In this document: positions 35,285-43,849 of the stretch, in pieces
Layout: every line of letters begins with the position of its first letter
Position numbering within the stretch: the stretch's first letter is position 1
From: Ramlibacter lithotrophicus
Lineage (GTDB): Bacteria > Pseudomonadota > Gammaproteobacteria > Burkholderiales > Burkholderiaceae_C
Length of the DNA stretch: 64,000 bases
Assembly (NCBI RefSeq): GCF_012184415.1
Contig: NZ_VTOX01000013.1
Location: 1 to 64,000, forward strand
Reading direction: 5' to 3'
Notes under the pieces: model-generated
Seen by the model: only the letters and a program-made list of their open reading frames with translations
What the model was told of the DNA's origin: nothing
The model's database searches: none
Translations under genes and position numbers: made by a program

Positions 35285-36478
35285 ATGACCCGACCCGTCG
35301 CCGTAATCGGCGGTGCTGCCGTTCCTTGCGGCAAGCTGATGGAAAAACCGGACGTGCCGGTGCAGGTGCTTGAGCATGAAGTGCTTGCCCGCTGCGTGCT
35401 CGATGCCGTGGAGGACGCCGGAATCGAAAAGACGCGCATTGGCTCGCTCGTGTTCTCTCACCCGCGCGTGTACACGCGTCAGCTCTATTTCGCCACGTTC
35501 ATGGCGCACTACCTTCGCTTGCCTGCCGACGGCATCGTGATGGAGGTTCTCGGCAACGGCATGACCGGCGGCCTCGCGTTCGATCAGGCGATCGACCAAG
35601 TGGCGAGTGGCCGGGCAGACGTGGCTCTCGCGCTTGGCACGAGCTTCGAGCTGGGCGCCGACACAGCGGCACACCTCAACAACACGATGCGCGCGACCGG
35701 CGACGTGGATTTCCAGAGCTCCTGTGGCTTCACTCCGATCGCTTGGTATGCGATGGACGCGGTGCGCTACATGCACGAGTTCGGCGCCACGCGCGAACAG
35801 ATCGCTATGGTCGCGGTCAAGAACCGCTCCCACGCTGTCCACAACCCGCTTGCGCAGTATCGCAAACCCATCACGCTCGAAGAAGTGCTGAATCAACGCA
35901 TGATCGTGGAACCGCTCGGTCTTTTGGAAGTGCCACCCCGTTCAGATGGTGCGGTTTGCGTCGTCGTCGCAAGCGAAGAGGTCGCCCGGCAAACCGGCCG
36001 TCCGTACGCACGCGTTCGCGGGCGTGGCTTTCATCACGAAGGTGCACACCAGATCAGCGAGGTGCCCAGCGACATGACCGCATTCACGCCGGCGACCATC
36101 GCAGCGCAGCGGGCGTACGCCCAAGCGGGGGTGAAAGCCTCCGACATGGACTTCGCGGAGATCTACGCGCCCTGCACGATCGTGGAGGTCTGCGTCTCCG
36201 AGGCGATCAGTCTGGTCGCGCGGGGACAGGGTGCCGCCGCTGCGGCCGCAGGCGAGACGACCCTCGGCGGGCGCATCCCCATTTGCACTTCGGGCGGCCT
36301 GCAGTCGCGAGGACATCCACCGTACGTCACCCCACTCTACAGCGTCATCGAAGCACTGGAACAGCTTCGTCATCGCGCCGGCGAGCGGCAAGTGCGCGAC
36401 GCAGCGCTGGGACTCACCATCTGCGAACTCGGCAACTACAACGCAGCCCTGATGCACGTGATGGAGGCGGTAGCATGA
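35285..36478 (+). CDS. Thiolase-fold protein lacking the catalytic Cys (Ltp2/SCP-X-like), second copy
   Basis: A 397-residue paralogue of the protein at 21476: the two align without gaps over the first 100 residues, with 58 identities by my hand count. Again the nucleophile position reads LGNGMTGG (M93), while SRGHP keeps the His and CELGN replaces the usual loop. The shared loss of Cys implies a conserved non-thiolytic function, most likely retro-aldol cleavage with the DUF35 partner encoded next (4-bp overlap). GGAGG lies eight bases before the ATG. The base composition is GC-richer than that of the 21476 copy, arguing for separate ancestry and not a recent duplication. Confidence 0.85.
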   Translation: MTRPVAVIGGAAVPCGKLMEKPDVPVQVLEHEVLARCVLDAVEDAGIEKTRIGSLVFSHPRVYTRQLYFATFMAHYLRLPADGIVMEVLGNGMTGGLAFDQAIDQVASGRADVALALGTSFELGADTAAHLNNTMRATGDVDFQSSCGFTPIAWYAMDAVRYMHEFGATREQIAMVAVKNRSHAVHNPLAQYRKPITLEEVLNQRMIVEPLGLLEVPPRSDGAVCVVVASEEVARQTGRPYARVRGRGFHHEGAHQISEVPSDMTAFTPATIAAQRAYAQAGVKASDMDFAEIYAPCTIVEVCVSEAISLVARGQGAAAAAAGETTLGGRIPICTSGGLQSRGHPPYVTPLYSVIEALEQLRHRAGERQVRDAALGLTICELGNYNAALMHVMEAVA

Positions 36479-36900
36479 GTAAGCTCGACATTCTCAAGCG
36501 CGACGGCAAGCGCGCCTATCCGCCACGCCGCTCAGAACTTACCGGCCGCTTCTGGGACGCCTTGGCCGAAGGCCGCTTCACCACGACCCGCTGCGACCAT
36601 TGCCAGAAGCTGACCTTTCCTCCGAAGTCCTTCTGTCCCCATTGTTGGAGCAAGGATGTCACCTGGTCCGACGTGCCCACAAGTGGCACGGTCTACACGA
36701 AGACCACCGTGCACATCGCCCCGGCAATCTTCGCTCACGAGGCGCCTTACGACTTGTGCATCGTGGATCTGGATGTCGGGCTGCGCCTTGCCACCCGTCT
36801 GACCTCAGGCGATGCAGAAGCTCGAGTCGGCGACCGCGTCGAACTCGTCGTGTTGAATTACGAAGACGGGCCGCTGTTCGCAGCACGACCCGTTCGCTGA
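36475..36900 (+). CDS. DUF35 OB-fold/zinc-ribbon protein, second copy
   Basis: A 141-residue paralogue of 22666-23103. The zinc ligands are at identical positions, C40-x2-C43 and C54-x2-C57 (CDHC and CPHC), followed by the OB-fold (GTVYTKTTVHIAP to YEDGPLFA). ATG 36475 overlaps the thiolase-like stop; the long open frame upstream of it is a shadow of the thiolase-like gene. It is the predicted structural partner of 35285. Confidence 0.88.
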   Translation: MSKLDILKRDGKRAYPPRRSELTGRFWDALAEGRFTTTRCDHCQKLTFPPKSFCPHCWSKDVTWSDVPTSGTVYTKTTVHIAPAIFAHEAPYDLCIVDLDVGLRLATRLTSGDAEARVGDRVELVVLNYEDGPLFAARPVR

Positions 36901-36909
36901 GGCGTCGCA

Positions 36910-38049
36910 ATGGGACCTCTGCAAGGCGTCAAGGTGATCGAGCTCGGCGCGATCGGCCCGGGGCCGTTCTGCTGCATGCTGCTTGCGGACATGGGAGCGG
37001 ACGTGATCCGCATAGATCGCATGGTGCCGGCCGACCTCGGGTCACCGGCCGACCCACGCTTTAATTTGCTGAACCGTAACAAACGCTCGGCCGCGATAGA
37101 CCTGAAGTCGCCAGAGGGCATCGCGGCAGTGCGACGCCTGCTGGCGAACGCAGATGTCCTGGTCGAAGGCTTCCGACCAGGCGTAACGGAGCGCCTTGGA
37201 CTTGGCCCGAAGGACTGCGAGACGGTCAACCCTCGTCTTGTATACGGGCGCATGACTGGGTGGGGTCAGGACGGGCCACTCGCGCAGGCAGCCGGACACG
37301 ATATCAATTACATCGCGCTGGCGGGCGCACTAGGAGCAATAGGCACCAAGGATAGACCAACAGTGCCGCTCAACCTGGTGGGCGACTATGGGGGAGGGGC
37401 GGTGTTTCTTGCACTCGGAATTGTCGCCGCAGTGCTGGAGAGCCGCACATCTGGCCGCGGGCAAGTAGTGGATGCCGCGATGGTCGATGGCGTCTCCGTT
37501 CTAATGACTTCCCTTTACGCGACGCTGGCCCGCGGCGCTTGGCGCGACGGTCGCGAGCAGAATATGCTGGACGGCGCCGCGCCCTTCTACTGCGTGTATG
37601 AAACCTCAGACGGTAAGCACGTGGCCGTTGGCTCCATCGAAGCCCGTTTCTTCAAAGAGCTGCTCGAACGAACGGGAATAGATCCCGCCACAGTAGGGGC
37701 GCAGCACGAGCAGCGTAATTGGCCCGCACTGCGCGAACGGCTGGCGGCCGTGTTCCGCACGAAAACACGTGACGAATGGTGTGCACTCATGGAAGGCAGC
37801 GATGTCTGCTTTGCTCCAGTGCTCAGCCCCGTCGAGGCGCGGGAGCATCCGCATCTGCGCGCGCGCGGCTCGGTCGTCGAGTTTGCCGGAATCGTTCAGC
37901 CTGCTCCGGCACCGCGTTTCGGCCGCACGCGCTCGGAATTGCGCTCCTCGCCAGCACTCCCGGGTGCGCACACGTTAGAGGTGCTCGAGCAGGCCGGCTT
38001 TAGTGCGGCGGAAATTGAAGCTCTGCACGCCTCCAAGGCAGTCGGCTGA
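36910..38049 (+). CDS. mcr: Alpha-methylacyl-CoA racemase
   Basis: A 379-residue family III CoA-transferase-fold racemase. The sequence follows the racemase subgroup closely: ELGAIGPGPFCCMLLADMGA, MTGWGQDGP, GHDINYIALAG with catalytic H130, NLVGDYGGG with D159, VVDAAMVDG, and the VAVGSIE segment holding the third acidic residue. It interconverts (R)- and (S)-2-methylacyl-CoA, a step needed before stereospecific dehydrogenases can act on isoprenoid or steroid side chains. It follows the DUF35 gene by 9 bp and ends the 33311-38049 operon. Confidence 0.92.
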   Translation: MGPLQGVKVIELGAIGPGPFCCMLLADMGADVIRIDRMVPADLGSPADPRFNLLNRNKRSAAIDLKSPEGIAAVRRLLANADVLVEGFRPGVTERLGLGPKDCETVNPRLVYGRMTGWGQDGPLAQAAGHDINYIALAGALGAIGTKDRPTVPLNLVGDYGGGAVFLALGIVAAVLESRTSGRGQVVDAAMVDGVSVLMTSLYATLARGAWRDGREQNMLDGAAPFYCVYETSDGKHVAVGSIEARFFKELLERTGIDPATVGAQHEQRNWPALRERLAAVFRTKTRDEWCALMEGSDVCFAPVLSPVEAREHPHLRARGSVVEFAGIVQPAPAPRFGRTRSELRSSPALPGAHTLEVLEQAGFSAAEIEALHASKAVG

Positions 38050-38094
38050 AGCGGCCTCGACCAGGCCCCTCTGCACGCGCAGGACTCATTGACA

Positions 38095-38420
38095 AGAAGT
38101 GGCTCCGCAAATCTGAACAGCGCGATAAGTGGAAACTCCGGGCATGATGCCGGCTCTTGGCAGCCGGCGACAGGGGTTTTCGATGGTGAAGAAATCCGCG
38201 CGGCGTACTCGCCGCACCCACACGCCGGCGTTCAGGGCCAATGTGGCCCTGGCTGCCTTACGTGAAGACAAGACGCTGTCGGAGTTGGCCAAGCATTTTG
38301 AACTGCACCCGACGCAGATCGTGGAAAGGAAGCGGCAGTTGCTGGAGTACGCCGCCGAGGCCTTCGGCGGCGGTGCCCAGTCGCTCGAGCCGGTGGACCT
38401 CGCTCCCTTGCACGCCAAGA
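38095..38420 (+). mobile_element. IS3-family element copy B, left part (split by IS66)
   Basis: It starts with the same terminal sequence as copy A (AGAAGTGGCTCCGC) and carries the beginning of tnpA on the plus strand. It is interrupted at 38420 by the IS66 element; the continuation is at 41467. It is highly similar to copy A but not identical. Confidence 0.85.
38183..38420 (+). pseudogene. tnpA: IS3 OrfA, interrupted by IS66
   Basis: ATG 38183 (MVKKSARRTRRTH) begins the same OrfA as in copy A, with LSELAKHFELHPTQIVERK. The reading frame is broken after LAPLHAK at the IS66 insertion; the remaining codons (QLALENDFLAGALTKAG) resume at 41475. Confidence 0.85.
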
Positions 38421-38528
38421 GTAAGAGTCCGACGAAGGCCGTTCTTCCCAGCGCCGGCGTGCTGACGCAGCATCTCGGTTGAGGTGCCCACGCTTACAGG
38501 TGTGCACCTGTAGGAGATCGTGGGAACT

Positions 38529-38921
38529 ATGAAGAGTGAGTCGGGGCATTCGGGCGGGCGGCGGCATCATGACCGTGCGTTCAAGGCCAAGCTGGTGCAG
38601 CAGTGCCTCGAGCCGAGAGCATCGGTGTCGGCGATCGCCCTTGAGCACGGGATCAACGCCAACATGCTGTTCACGTGGCGACGGGCGTGGCTGCGGGAGT
38701 CTGCGGCGGCCAGCCAAGCCGCGACAGAGACGAGGCTGCTGCAGGTCCGAGTCGAACCACACGAGCCGATTGCGGCGATCGTGAACACGCCCAAGCCGGC
38801 GGTTCCGACGGGCTACGGCCTGATCGAGCTTGAGATCGCTGGCGCCAAGCTACGCCTGCGCGGCACGGTCCAGGAAGACAGCCTGCGCGCGGTGCTGCGC
38901 GCGCTGCGCGAGGCGGCATGA
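38529..38921 (+). CDS. tnpA: IS66 accessory protein TnpA (Orf1)
   Basis: A 130-residue HTH protein (HHDRAFKAKLVQQCLEPRAS then HGINANMLFTWRRAW) with a C-terminal strand ELEIAGAKLRLRGTV typical of IS66 Orf1. ATG 38529 is preferred over GTG 38520. Its stop overlaps the tnpB start (ATGA). Confidence 0.88.
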   Translation: MKSESGHSGGRRHHDRAFKAKLVQQCLEPRASVSAIALEHGINANMLFTWRRAWLRESAAASQAATETRLLQVRVEPHEPIAAIVNTPKPAVPTGYGLIELEIAGAKLRLRGTVQEDSLRAVLRALREAA

Positions 38922-39265
38922 TCGGCCTGCCGGCGGGAACGCGCATCTGGCTGGCTGCGGGCGTGACCGACATGCGCTGCGGCTTTGACACGCTGGCGGC
39001 CAAGGTGCAGACCGCGCTGGCCGCCGACCCGTACTCCGGCCACGTCTTCGTCTTCCGCGGCCGCCGCGGCGACCTGGTCAAGGTCCTGTGGAGCGACGGC
39101 GACGGCATGTGCCTGCTGGCCAAGCGGCTCGAGCGGGGCCGCTTCGTGTGGCCGCAGGCCGAGGGCGGCAGCGTGTCGCTGAGCAACGCGCAGCTGTCGA
39201 TGCTCCTGGAAGGCATCGACTGGAGACGGCCCGAGCGCACGTGGCAGCCGCAGATGGCTGCGTGA
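38918..39265 (+). CDS. tnpB: IS66 accessory protein TnpB (Orf2)
   Basis: A 115-residue IS66 Orf2-like protein: LPAGTRIWLAAGVTDMRCGF at the N-terminus, GHVFVFRGRRGDLVKVLWSD in the middle, and LLEGIDWRRP at the end. It is intact and overlaps tnpA by 4 bp. Confidence 0.92.
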   Translation: MIGLPAGTRIWLAAGVTDMRCGFDTLAAKVQTALAADPYSGHVFVFRGRRGDLVKVLWSDGDGMCLLAKRLERGRFVWPQAEGGSVSLSNAQLSMLLEGIDWRRPERTWQPQMAA

Positions 39266-39324
39266 GCGGTTGACAGTGCAACTCCTCTTGCTGCGATGCG
39301 CCCGCGGCGGCATAGTCGGCCCCC

Positions 39325-40898
39325 GTGGAATACACCGAGCTGCTCGCAAGCAATGCCGCCCTCAACGGGGAGGTGCTGCGCGCGCGCGAGAAGCTCAAGA
39401 TCGCGCACCTGACGATCGACAAGCTCAAGACGGAGCTGGCGTACCTGCGGCGGATGAAGTTCGGCAGCACCAGCGAGCAGCTCGGTCACGAGCAAGTGCT
39501 GCTCGATGGCACCGTGCCGCCACGGCTGAACCGGAGCAGCAGCCGGCCTCGAACGTTGCAGACCTGGACGAGCAACGGCGCAAGAAGCGCGCCGCCGGCG
39601 GCAAGCGCGCCGGCTACCGAGAGCTCCCCGACCATTTGCCGCGGCGCACTGTGGTTCACCAGCCTGAGGCAGGCTGCAGCTGCGAGCAGTGCGGCGGCGG
39701 CATGCGCGAGATCTGCCAGGACGTCTCGGAAGTGCTCGATTACGAGCCCGGCAGCTTCCACGTCGTGCGCCACGTGCGCCCGAAGCTCGCCTGCGGCGGC
39801 TGCGACAAGATCTTCCAGGCTGCGGCTCCAAGCCGGCCGATCGAGCGAGGCCTGCCGGGCGCCGGGCTGCTGGCCCACGTGCTGGTGAGCAAGTATTCGG
39901 ATCACACGCCGCTGTACCGGCAAAGCCAGATCTTCGCGCGCGAGGGTGTGGACCTGCCGCGCTCGACGCTGGCCGACTGGGTCGGCCAGGCTGCGCGCCT
40001 TCTCACGCCTGTGGCCGACGCGATCGGCCGCTATGTGCGCGCTGCCGACAAGATCCACGCTGACGACACGCCCGTGCGCGTCCTGGGAGGTGCCGGCAGC
40101 AGCGCCAAGACGGGGCGCCTGTGGGTGTACGTGCGCGACGATCGCCCCAGTGCGGACGTCGCGCCGCCGGCAGTGTGGTTCCAGTTCTCGCCCAACCGCC
40201 GCGGTGAACACCCGACCCGGCACCTGAAGGACTTCAACGGCATATTGCAGGCCGACGCCTTCGCCGGGTTCCACCAGCTGTATGACAGCGGCCGCGTCGT
40301 CGAAGCAGCTTGCTGGAGCCACGCTCGCCGTAAGGCCTGGGACATCCATGAGCGCCAACACCGGTTGCCGGGCACGCTGGCCCACCAGGCGTTGGTGAGA
40401 ATGGGCAGGTTGTTCGCGATCGAGGCCGAGATCCGCGGCAAGCCGCCGGACGAACGGCGCCGCCAGCGCCAGTTGCGAACGCGGCCACTGCTGCAGGAAC
40501 TGCGGCAGTGGATGGAGTTCACGCTCGCTCAGGTATCGGCCAAGTCGCCGATGGCCGGCGCGATCGGGTACACGATGGCCAACTGGAGCGCGCTCACCCG
40601 GTTCGTCGACGACGGGCGGATCGAGGCACATAACAACGCCGCGGAGCGTGCGCTCAGAGCCGTTGCAATCGGGCGCAAGAACTATCTGCACCTCGGGTCC
40701 GAAGGCGGCGGCGCCAGCGCCGCCGTGATCTACACGCTCATTGGCTCGGCCAAACTCAATGGCGTGGAGCCGCTTCGCTACCTGCGCCACGTTCTCGAGC
40801 GCGTTGCCGACCATCCCATCAACCGGGTCGACGAGTTGCTGCCGTGGGCGGTCGCTGCGGCCCTGGACACCGGCGCGGACCAACGCCTGGCCGCCTGA
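39325..40898 (+). pseudogene. tnpC: IS66 transposase TnpC, probably frameshifted near the N-terminus
   Basis: The expected N-terminal coiled coil (MEYTELLASNAALNGEV, KIAHLTIDKLKTELAYLRRM) reads in one frame from 39325 to about 39515. The remainder of the protein continues in another frame to 40898: zinc-binding CSCEQCGGG, the HADDTPVRVL catalytic Asp region, DAFAGF, HARRK, and the Glu region AHNNAAERALR. A one-base change near 39510-39530 joins the two. The element otherwise looks fresh, so this may be an error or recent loss. A 542-codon open frame from 39270 exists, but its first 80 codons are a shadow. Confidence 0.82.
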
Positions 40899-40912
40899 GA
40901 GCGCCGGGCAGA

Positions 40913-41425
40913 ATGCTGCCCATGCGTCTGAACTTGAAGATCGAAGACCTGCCGATGGCTACCAGCTCGGAGCTGTACCAGCTCAGCTGGATCATCGAAA
41001 AGTTGCTGGCTGACCCCCGGCGCATCGTGCAAGCGCGCAGCCAGATGCACCTCGGCCAGCTGGTGCAGTTCTTCAACTGGCCGGACGGCAAGCTGCGTGC
41101 GGGTCAGGTGGTCTCGATGAAAGACAGCCGGGTCAACGTGCTCGACCTGGAGACCAAACGTCACATCAGCCTGTCGTACGCCGGCATCGTGCTCGAACCT
41201 GCAGCCGAGACGCCAGCGGCAAGAGACGAAAGCCTCGCCCCACCACCCGAGGTCGGCCGGCGAGAAGACTTCCGCGTCGGCCAGCGCGTGAGCTTCACGG
41301 ACGCCGACCTGCAACACCGCCTCGGGGTGATCGTTCGCATCAACCAGCAGACCGCCACCGTCTCGTGCGACGGCCGCAACTGGCGCGTGTCCTTCCCGCT
41401 ACTGCGTCATGTGGTGAACGCTTGA
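40913..41425 (+). CDS. IS66 passenger-like protein with two SH3/KOW-like repeats, unknown function
   Basis: A 170-residue protein encoded inside the IS66 boundaries after tnpC. It has two similar beta-rich units: GQLVQFFNWPDGKLRAGQVV (about residue 45 on) and GQRVSFTDADLQHRLGVIV (about residue 121 on), each followed by a Val-rich stretch, like small KOW/Tudor-type barrels. The N-terminal part (LNLKIEDLPMATSSELYQL) may be helical. I recognise no catalytic motif. It may bind nucleic acid or the transposase; ATG 40922 is an alternative start. Confidence 0.72.
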   Translation: MLPMRLNLKIEDLPMATSSELYQLSWIIEKLLADPRRIVQARSQMHLGQLVQFFNWPDGKLRAGQVVSMKDSRVNVLDLETKRHISLSYAGIVLEPAAETPAARDESLAPPPEVGRREDFRVGQRVSFTDADLQHRLGVIVRINQQTATVSCDGRNWRVSFPLLRHVVNA

Positions 41426-41466
41426 CGCTGCCTAGCCGTCAAGGACGGCCTCGGTCGGACACTTAC

Positions 41467-41685
41467 CGCCAAGATCGGACAGCTGGCTCTGGAGAATGAT
41501 TTTTTAGCCGGCGCGCTCACCAAAGCGGGATTGCTGAGCGCAAAGCGGTGATCGACCGTGATCATGACCTCCCGATCACGCGGCAAGCCGAGCTGCTGGC
41601 GATCAGCAGGGGCTCGGTGTACTACTTGGCGCGCCGGGTGAGCGAGGCCGACTTGGCGCTGATGCGCAGGATCGACGAGTGCCCG
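41467..41685 (+). mobile_element. IS3-family element copy B, right part, truncated
   Basis: It resumes exactly after the 8-bp duplication: end of tnpA (ALTKAGLLSAKR), then the tnpB start (GTG 41548, IDRDHDLPITRQAELLAIS). Homology to copy A stops near RRIDE at about 41685. The rest of tnpB and the right terminus are gone. The following 90 bp (41686-41775) match nothing I recognise. Confidence 0.82.
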
Positions 41686-41828
41686 GCGTCAACTATTTTG
41701 AGCGCTCGCATTGACTCAGCTGTTTTGCTACTCGCGCTGACCCCTTGCCTCACGTAGGCTGCTACCCGCCGGAGGTGAACCGCCCCGGATTTTGAGGAGG
41801 CTCCTTCATTTGAGAAGATTGAGCCGAT

Positions 41829-42152
41829 ATGAGGAAGTCCCCGAAGTTTTCCCCCGAGGTGGTCGAGCGTGCGGTGCGCATGGTTTTCGACGCCAAGGAC
41901 CAGTACCCATCGCAGTGGGCGGCGATCGAATCCATCGCGGCCAAGATCGGTTGCACGTCCGAGACGCTGCGGCGTTGGGTGCGCCAAGGCGAGCGTGACG
42001 GCGGCCTGCGAGAAGGGCCGACGACGAGCGAGCAGCAGCGGGTGAAGGAACTCGAGCGCGAGGTGCGCGAGCTGCGCCGCGCCAACGAGATCCTGAGGCT
42101 GGCCGGCGCGTATTTCGCCCAGGCGGAGCTCGACCGCCGCTTGAAGTCGTGA
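41829..42152 (+). CDS. tnpA: IS3-family transposase OrfA
   Basis: A 107-residue protein with an HTH (ERAVRMVFDAKDQYPSQWA, GCTSETLRRWVRQ) and a C-terminal leucine zipper (VKELEREVRELRRANEILRL). The end AGAYFAQAELDRR is the usual IS3 OrfA tail where a -1 frameshift into OrfB takes place. Confidence 0.92.
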   Translation: MRKSPKFSPEVVERAVRMVFDAKDQYPSQWAAIESIAAKIGCTSETLRRWVRQGERDGGLREGPTTSEQQRVKELEREVRELRRANEILRLAGAYFAQAELDRRLKS

Positions 42153-43144
42153 TGCCGCTTGTTGACGAGCATCGTGCTCGTTTCGGGGTCGAGCCGATCT
42201 GCAAGGCGTTGCAGATTGCCCCTTCGGCGTACTGGCGGGAGGCGCGCCGCCGACGCGAGCCGGCGCTGTGCCCGCCCAGGCAGCAGCGCGACGCGCGACT
42301 GCTGCCCGAGATCGAGCGCGTGTGGAACGCCAACCTGCGCGTGTACGGCGCCGACAAGGTCTGGAAGCAGCTCAATCGCGAGCGCATCGAGGTGGCGCGC
42401 TGCACGGTGGAGCGCCTGATGCGCAGGCTGGGCCTGCGCGGGGCGGTGCGAGGCAAGCGCGTGCGAACGACGGTGCCCGATGCCAAGACTGCGTGCCCGC
42501 TGGACCGCGTCAATCGAGAGTTCCGCGCCGAGCGGCCAAACCAGCTGTGGGTGAGCGACTTCACCTACGTGTCGACCTGGCAGGGCTTCGTCTACGTGGC
42601 CTTCGTCATCGACGTGTTCGCGCGCTGCATCGTCGGCTGGCGGGTCAGCTCCTCTATGCAGACCGACTTCGTGCTCGATGCGCTGGAGCAGGCGCTGTAC
42701 GCACGGCGCAATGAGCGCGAGGGCGATCTGGTCCACCATTCCGACAGAGGATCGCAATACGTGTCCATCCGCTACACCGAGCGACTGGCCGAGGCCGGCA
42801 TCGAGCCTTCTGTGGGCAGCAAGGGCGACAGCTACGACAACGCACTGGCCGAGACGATCAACGGCCTGTACGAGGCCGAATTGATCCATCGCCGGGCGCC
42901 GTGGAAGACGCGCGAGGCGGTCGAGTTGGCCACGCTCGAATGGGTGTCGTGGTTCAACCACCATCGCCTGCTTGAGCCGATCGGCTACATCCCGCCAGCC
43001 GAAGCCGAGGCGAACTACTGGCGCTCGCAGCGCGGGTTGAACCATGAGTACATGGGTCCAACCGGGGGGCCTCAGGCGGCCCCTGCGGGGGGCTTGAAGA
43101 AAGGAGAATCCAACAGCCGAATTCAGCAGACCATGCAGGTCTGA
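42149..43144 (+). CDS. tnpB: IS3-family transposase OrfB (DDE integrase)
   Basis: A 331-residue integrase in the -1 frame relative to OrfA. HTH_21 region (ICKALQIAPSAYWREARRR) is followed by the rve core: Asp in LWVSDFTYV, Asp in VHHSDRGSQYVS, and Glu in DNALAETINGLYEAELI. It is complete, with the C-terminal FNHHRLLEPIGY motif. In vivo it is probably made as an OrfAB fusion by frameshifting. Confidence 0.94.
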   Translation: MMPLVDEHRARFGVEPICKALQIAPSAYWREARRRREPALCPPRQQRDARLLPEIERVWNANLRVYGADKVWKQLNRERIEVARCTVERLMRRLGLRGAVRGKRVRTTVPDAKTACPLDRVNREFRAERPNQLWVSDFTYVSTWQGFVYVAFVIDVFARCIVGWRVSSSMQTDFVLDALEQALYARRNEREGDLVHHSDRGSQYVSIRYTERLAEAGIEPSVGSKGDSYDNALAETINGLYEAELIHRRAPWKTREAVELATLEWVSWFNHHRLLEPIGYIPPAEAEANYWRSQRGLNHEYMGPTGGPQAAPAGGLKKGESNSRIQQTMQV

Positions 43145-43226
43145 CTCACACCAACCCGCCTCCACGAAACCCGGGGTGGTTCAGAGGGGCCGGCGGGAGC
43201 AAAACAACGTGACGAGGCGAATCAGC

Positions 43227-43849
43227 ATGACAACACGCAAGGAGTTGATCGAAGGGGTCGGGGCGCGGTACCGCGGGGCGGCATTGAACGAGAGGACCAA
43301 GATCCTGGACGAATTCGTTGCAATCAGCGGCTACCACCGCAAGCATGCGATCCGGGTTCTTAGAGCTGAGGCCGAGCAGGCGCGATCACGGGCGGCACCA
43401 CGCACCGGCAACGCCGTGTGATCGCCTGCTGGCGTCACCGTGCGTGAGCGAAATGGTCAAGTCGAAGCTCAGGGAGCAATTCCATCGCCTCGACCCAGGT
43501 GCTACTGCTGCGCGACATCCGGGCGGCTCAGCAAGTGCTGAGTGACATGGCAGCACGCGCACCGCAGGATCGTTCGCCGGTTTCTATGGCTACGGACGTG
43601 TCGAAGTTCCTCGAAAGCCTGGCGACAGCGTGGAGGGACGGCGAGGTGCGCCCGACGCACCGAAAGCAACCGGCTGCCGAGCGGTGATGGAGAACACGGG
43701 CGGACCCCTTCGCGCACGCCTGGCCCGTCGTCGAGGGCTGGCTTAACGATGAGCCGACGGCGACCGCCAAGGATTTGATGGAACGCCTTGCGCAGGTCGT
43801 GCCCGACGCGTACTCTTCATCGCGCAGCCGTATGCCCGTCGCTGCATGA
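43227..43849 (+). pseudogene. Transposase remnant (integrase-type), internally deleted
   Basis: The N-terminal part is in one frame (MTTRKELIEGVGARYRGAAL, ERTKILDEFVAISGYHRKHA; 43227-43421). The C-terminal part is in others: LATAWRDGEVRPTHR and then DPFAHAWPVVEGWLNDEPTA, VVPDAYSS. The catalytic middle of about 250 residues is deleted. The 3' end is cut near 43808 by the ISL3 remnant. Confidence 0.7.

Larger units (their letters stand above)
38421..41466 (+). mobile_element. IS66-family element (copy 2) with 8-bp target duplication
   Basis: A 3046-bp element. The termini are inverted repeats: GTAAGAGTCCGACGAAGGCC at 38421 and, read inward from 41466, GTAAGTGTCCGACCGAGGCC. The flanks are the direct repeat CGCCAAGA (38413-38420 and 41467-41474), the 8-bp target duplication expected of IS66. 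It carries tnpA, tnpB, tnpC and a fourth gene. It is a different IS66 subtype from the copy at 27386-29227. Confidence 0.95.
41776..43183 (+). mobile_element. IS3-family element (copy C, different subgroup), complete
   Basis: A 1408-bp element with inverted repeats TGAACCGCCCCGG at 41776 and CCGGGGTGGTTCA ending at 43183. The flanking GAGG (41772-41775 and 43184-43187) is a 4-bp target duplication. Two overlapping transposase frames look intact, so this may be the only autonomous element in the window. It inserted just upstream of an older transposase remnant. Confidence 0.92.

Noticed and set aside
39486..40883. 465-codon minus-strand frame across IS66 tnpC
   Set aside because: Antisense shadow of tnpC, no recognisable domain and no ribosome site.
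41762..43165. 467-codon open frame on the minus strand opposite IS3 copy C
   Set aside because: It is a GC-driven shadow of the transposase genes; the translation has no family pattern, while the plus strand has complete DDE motifs.
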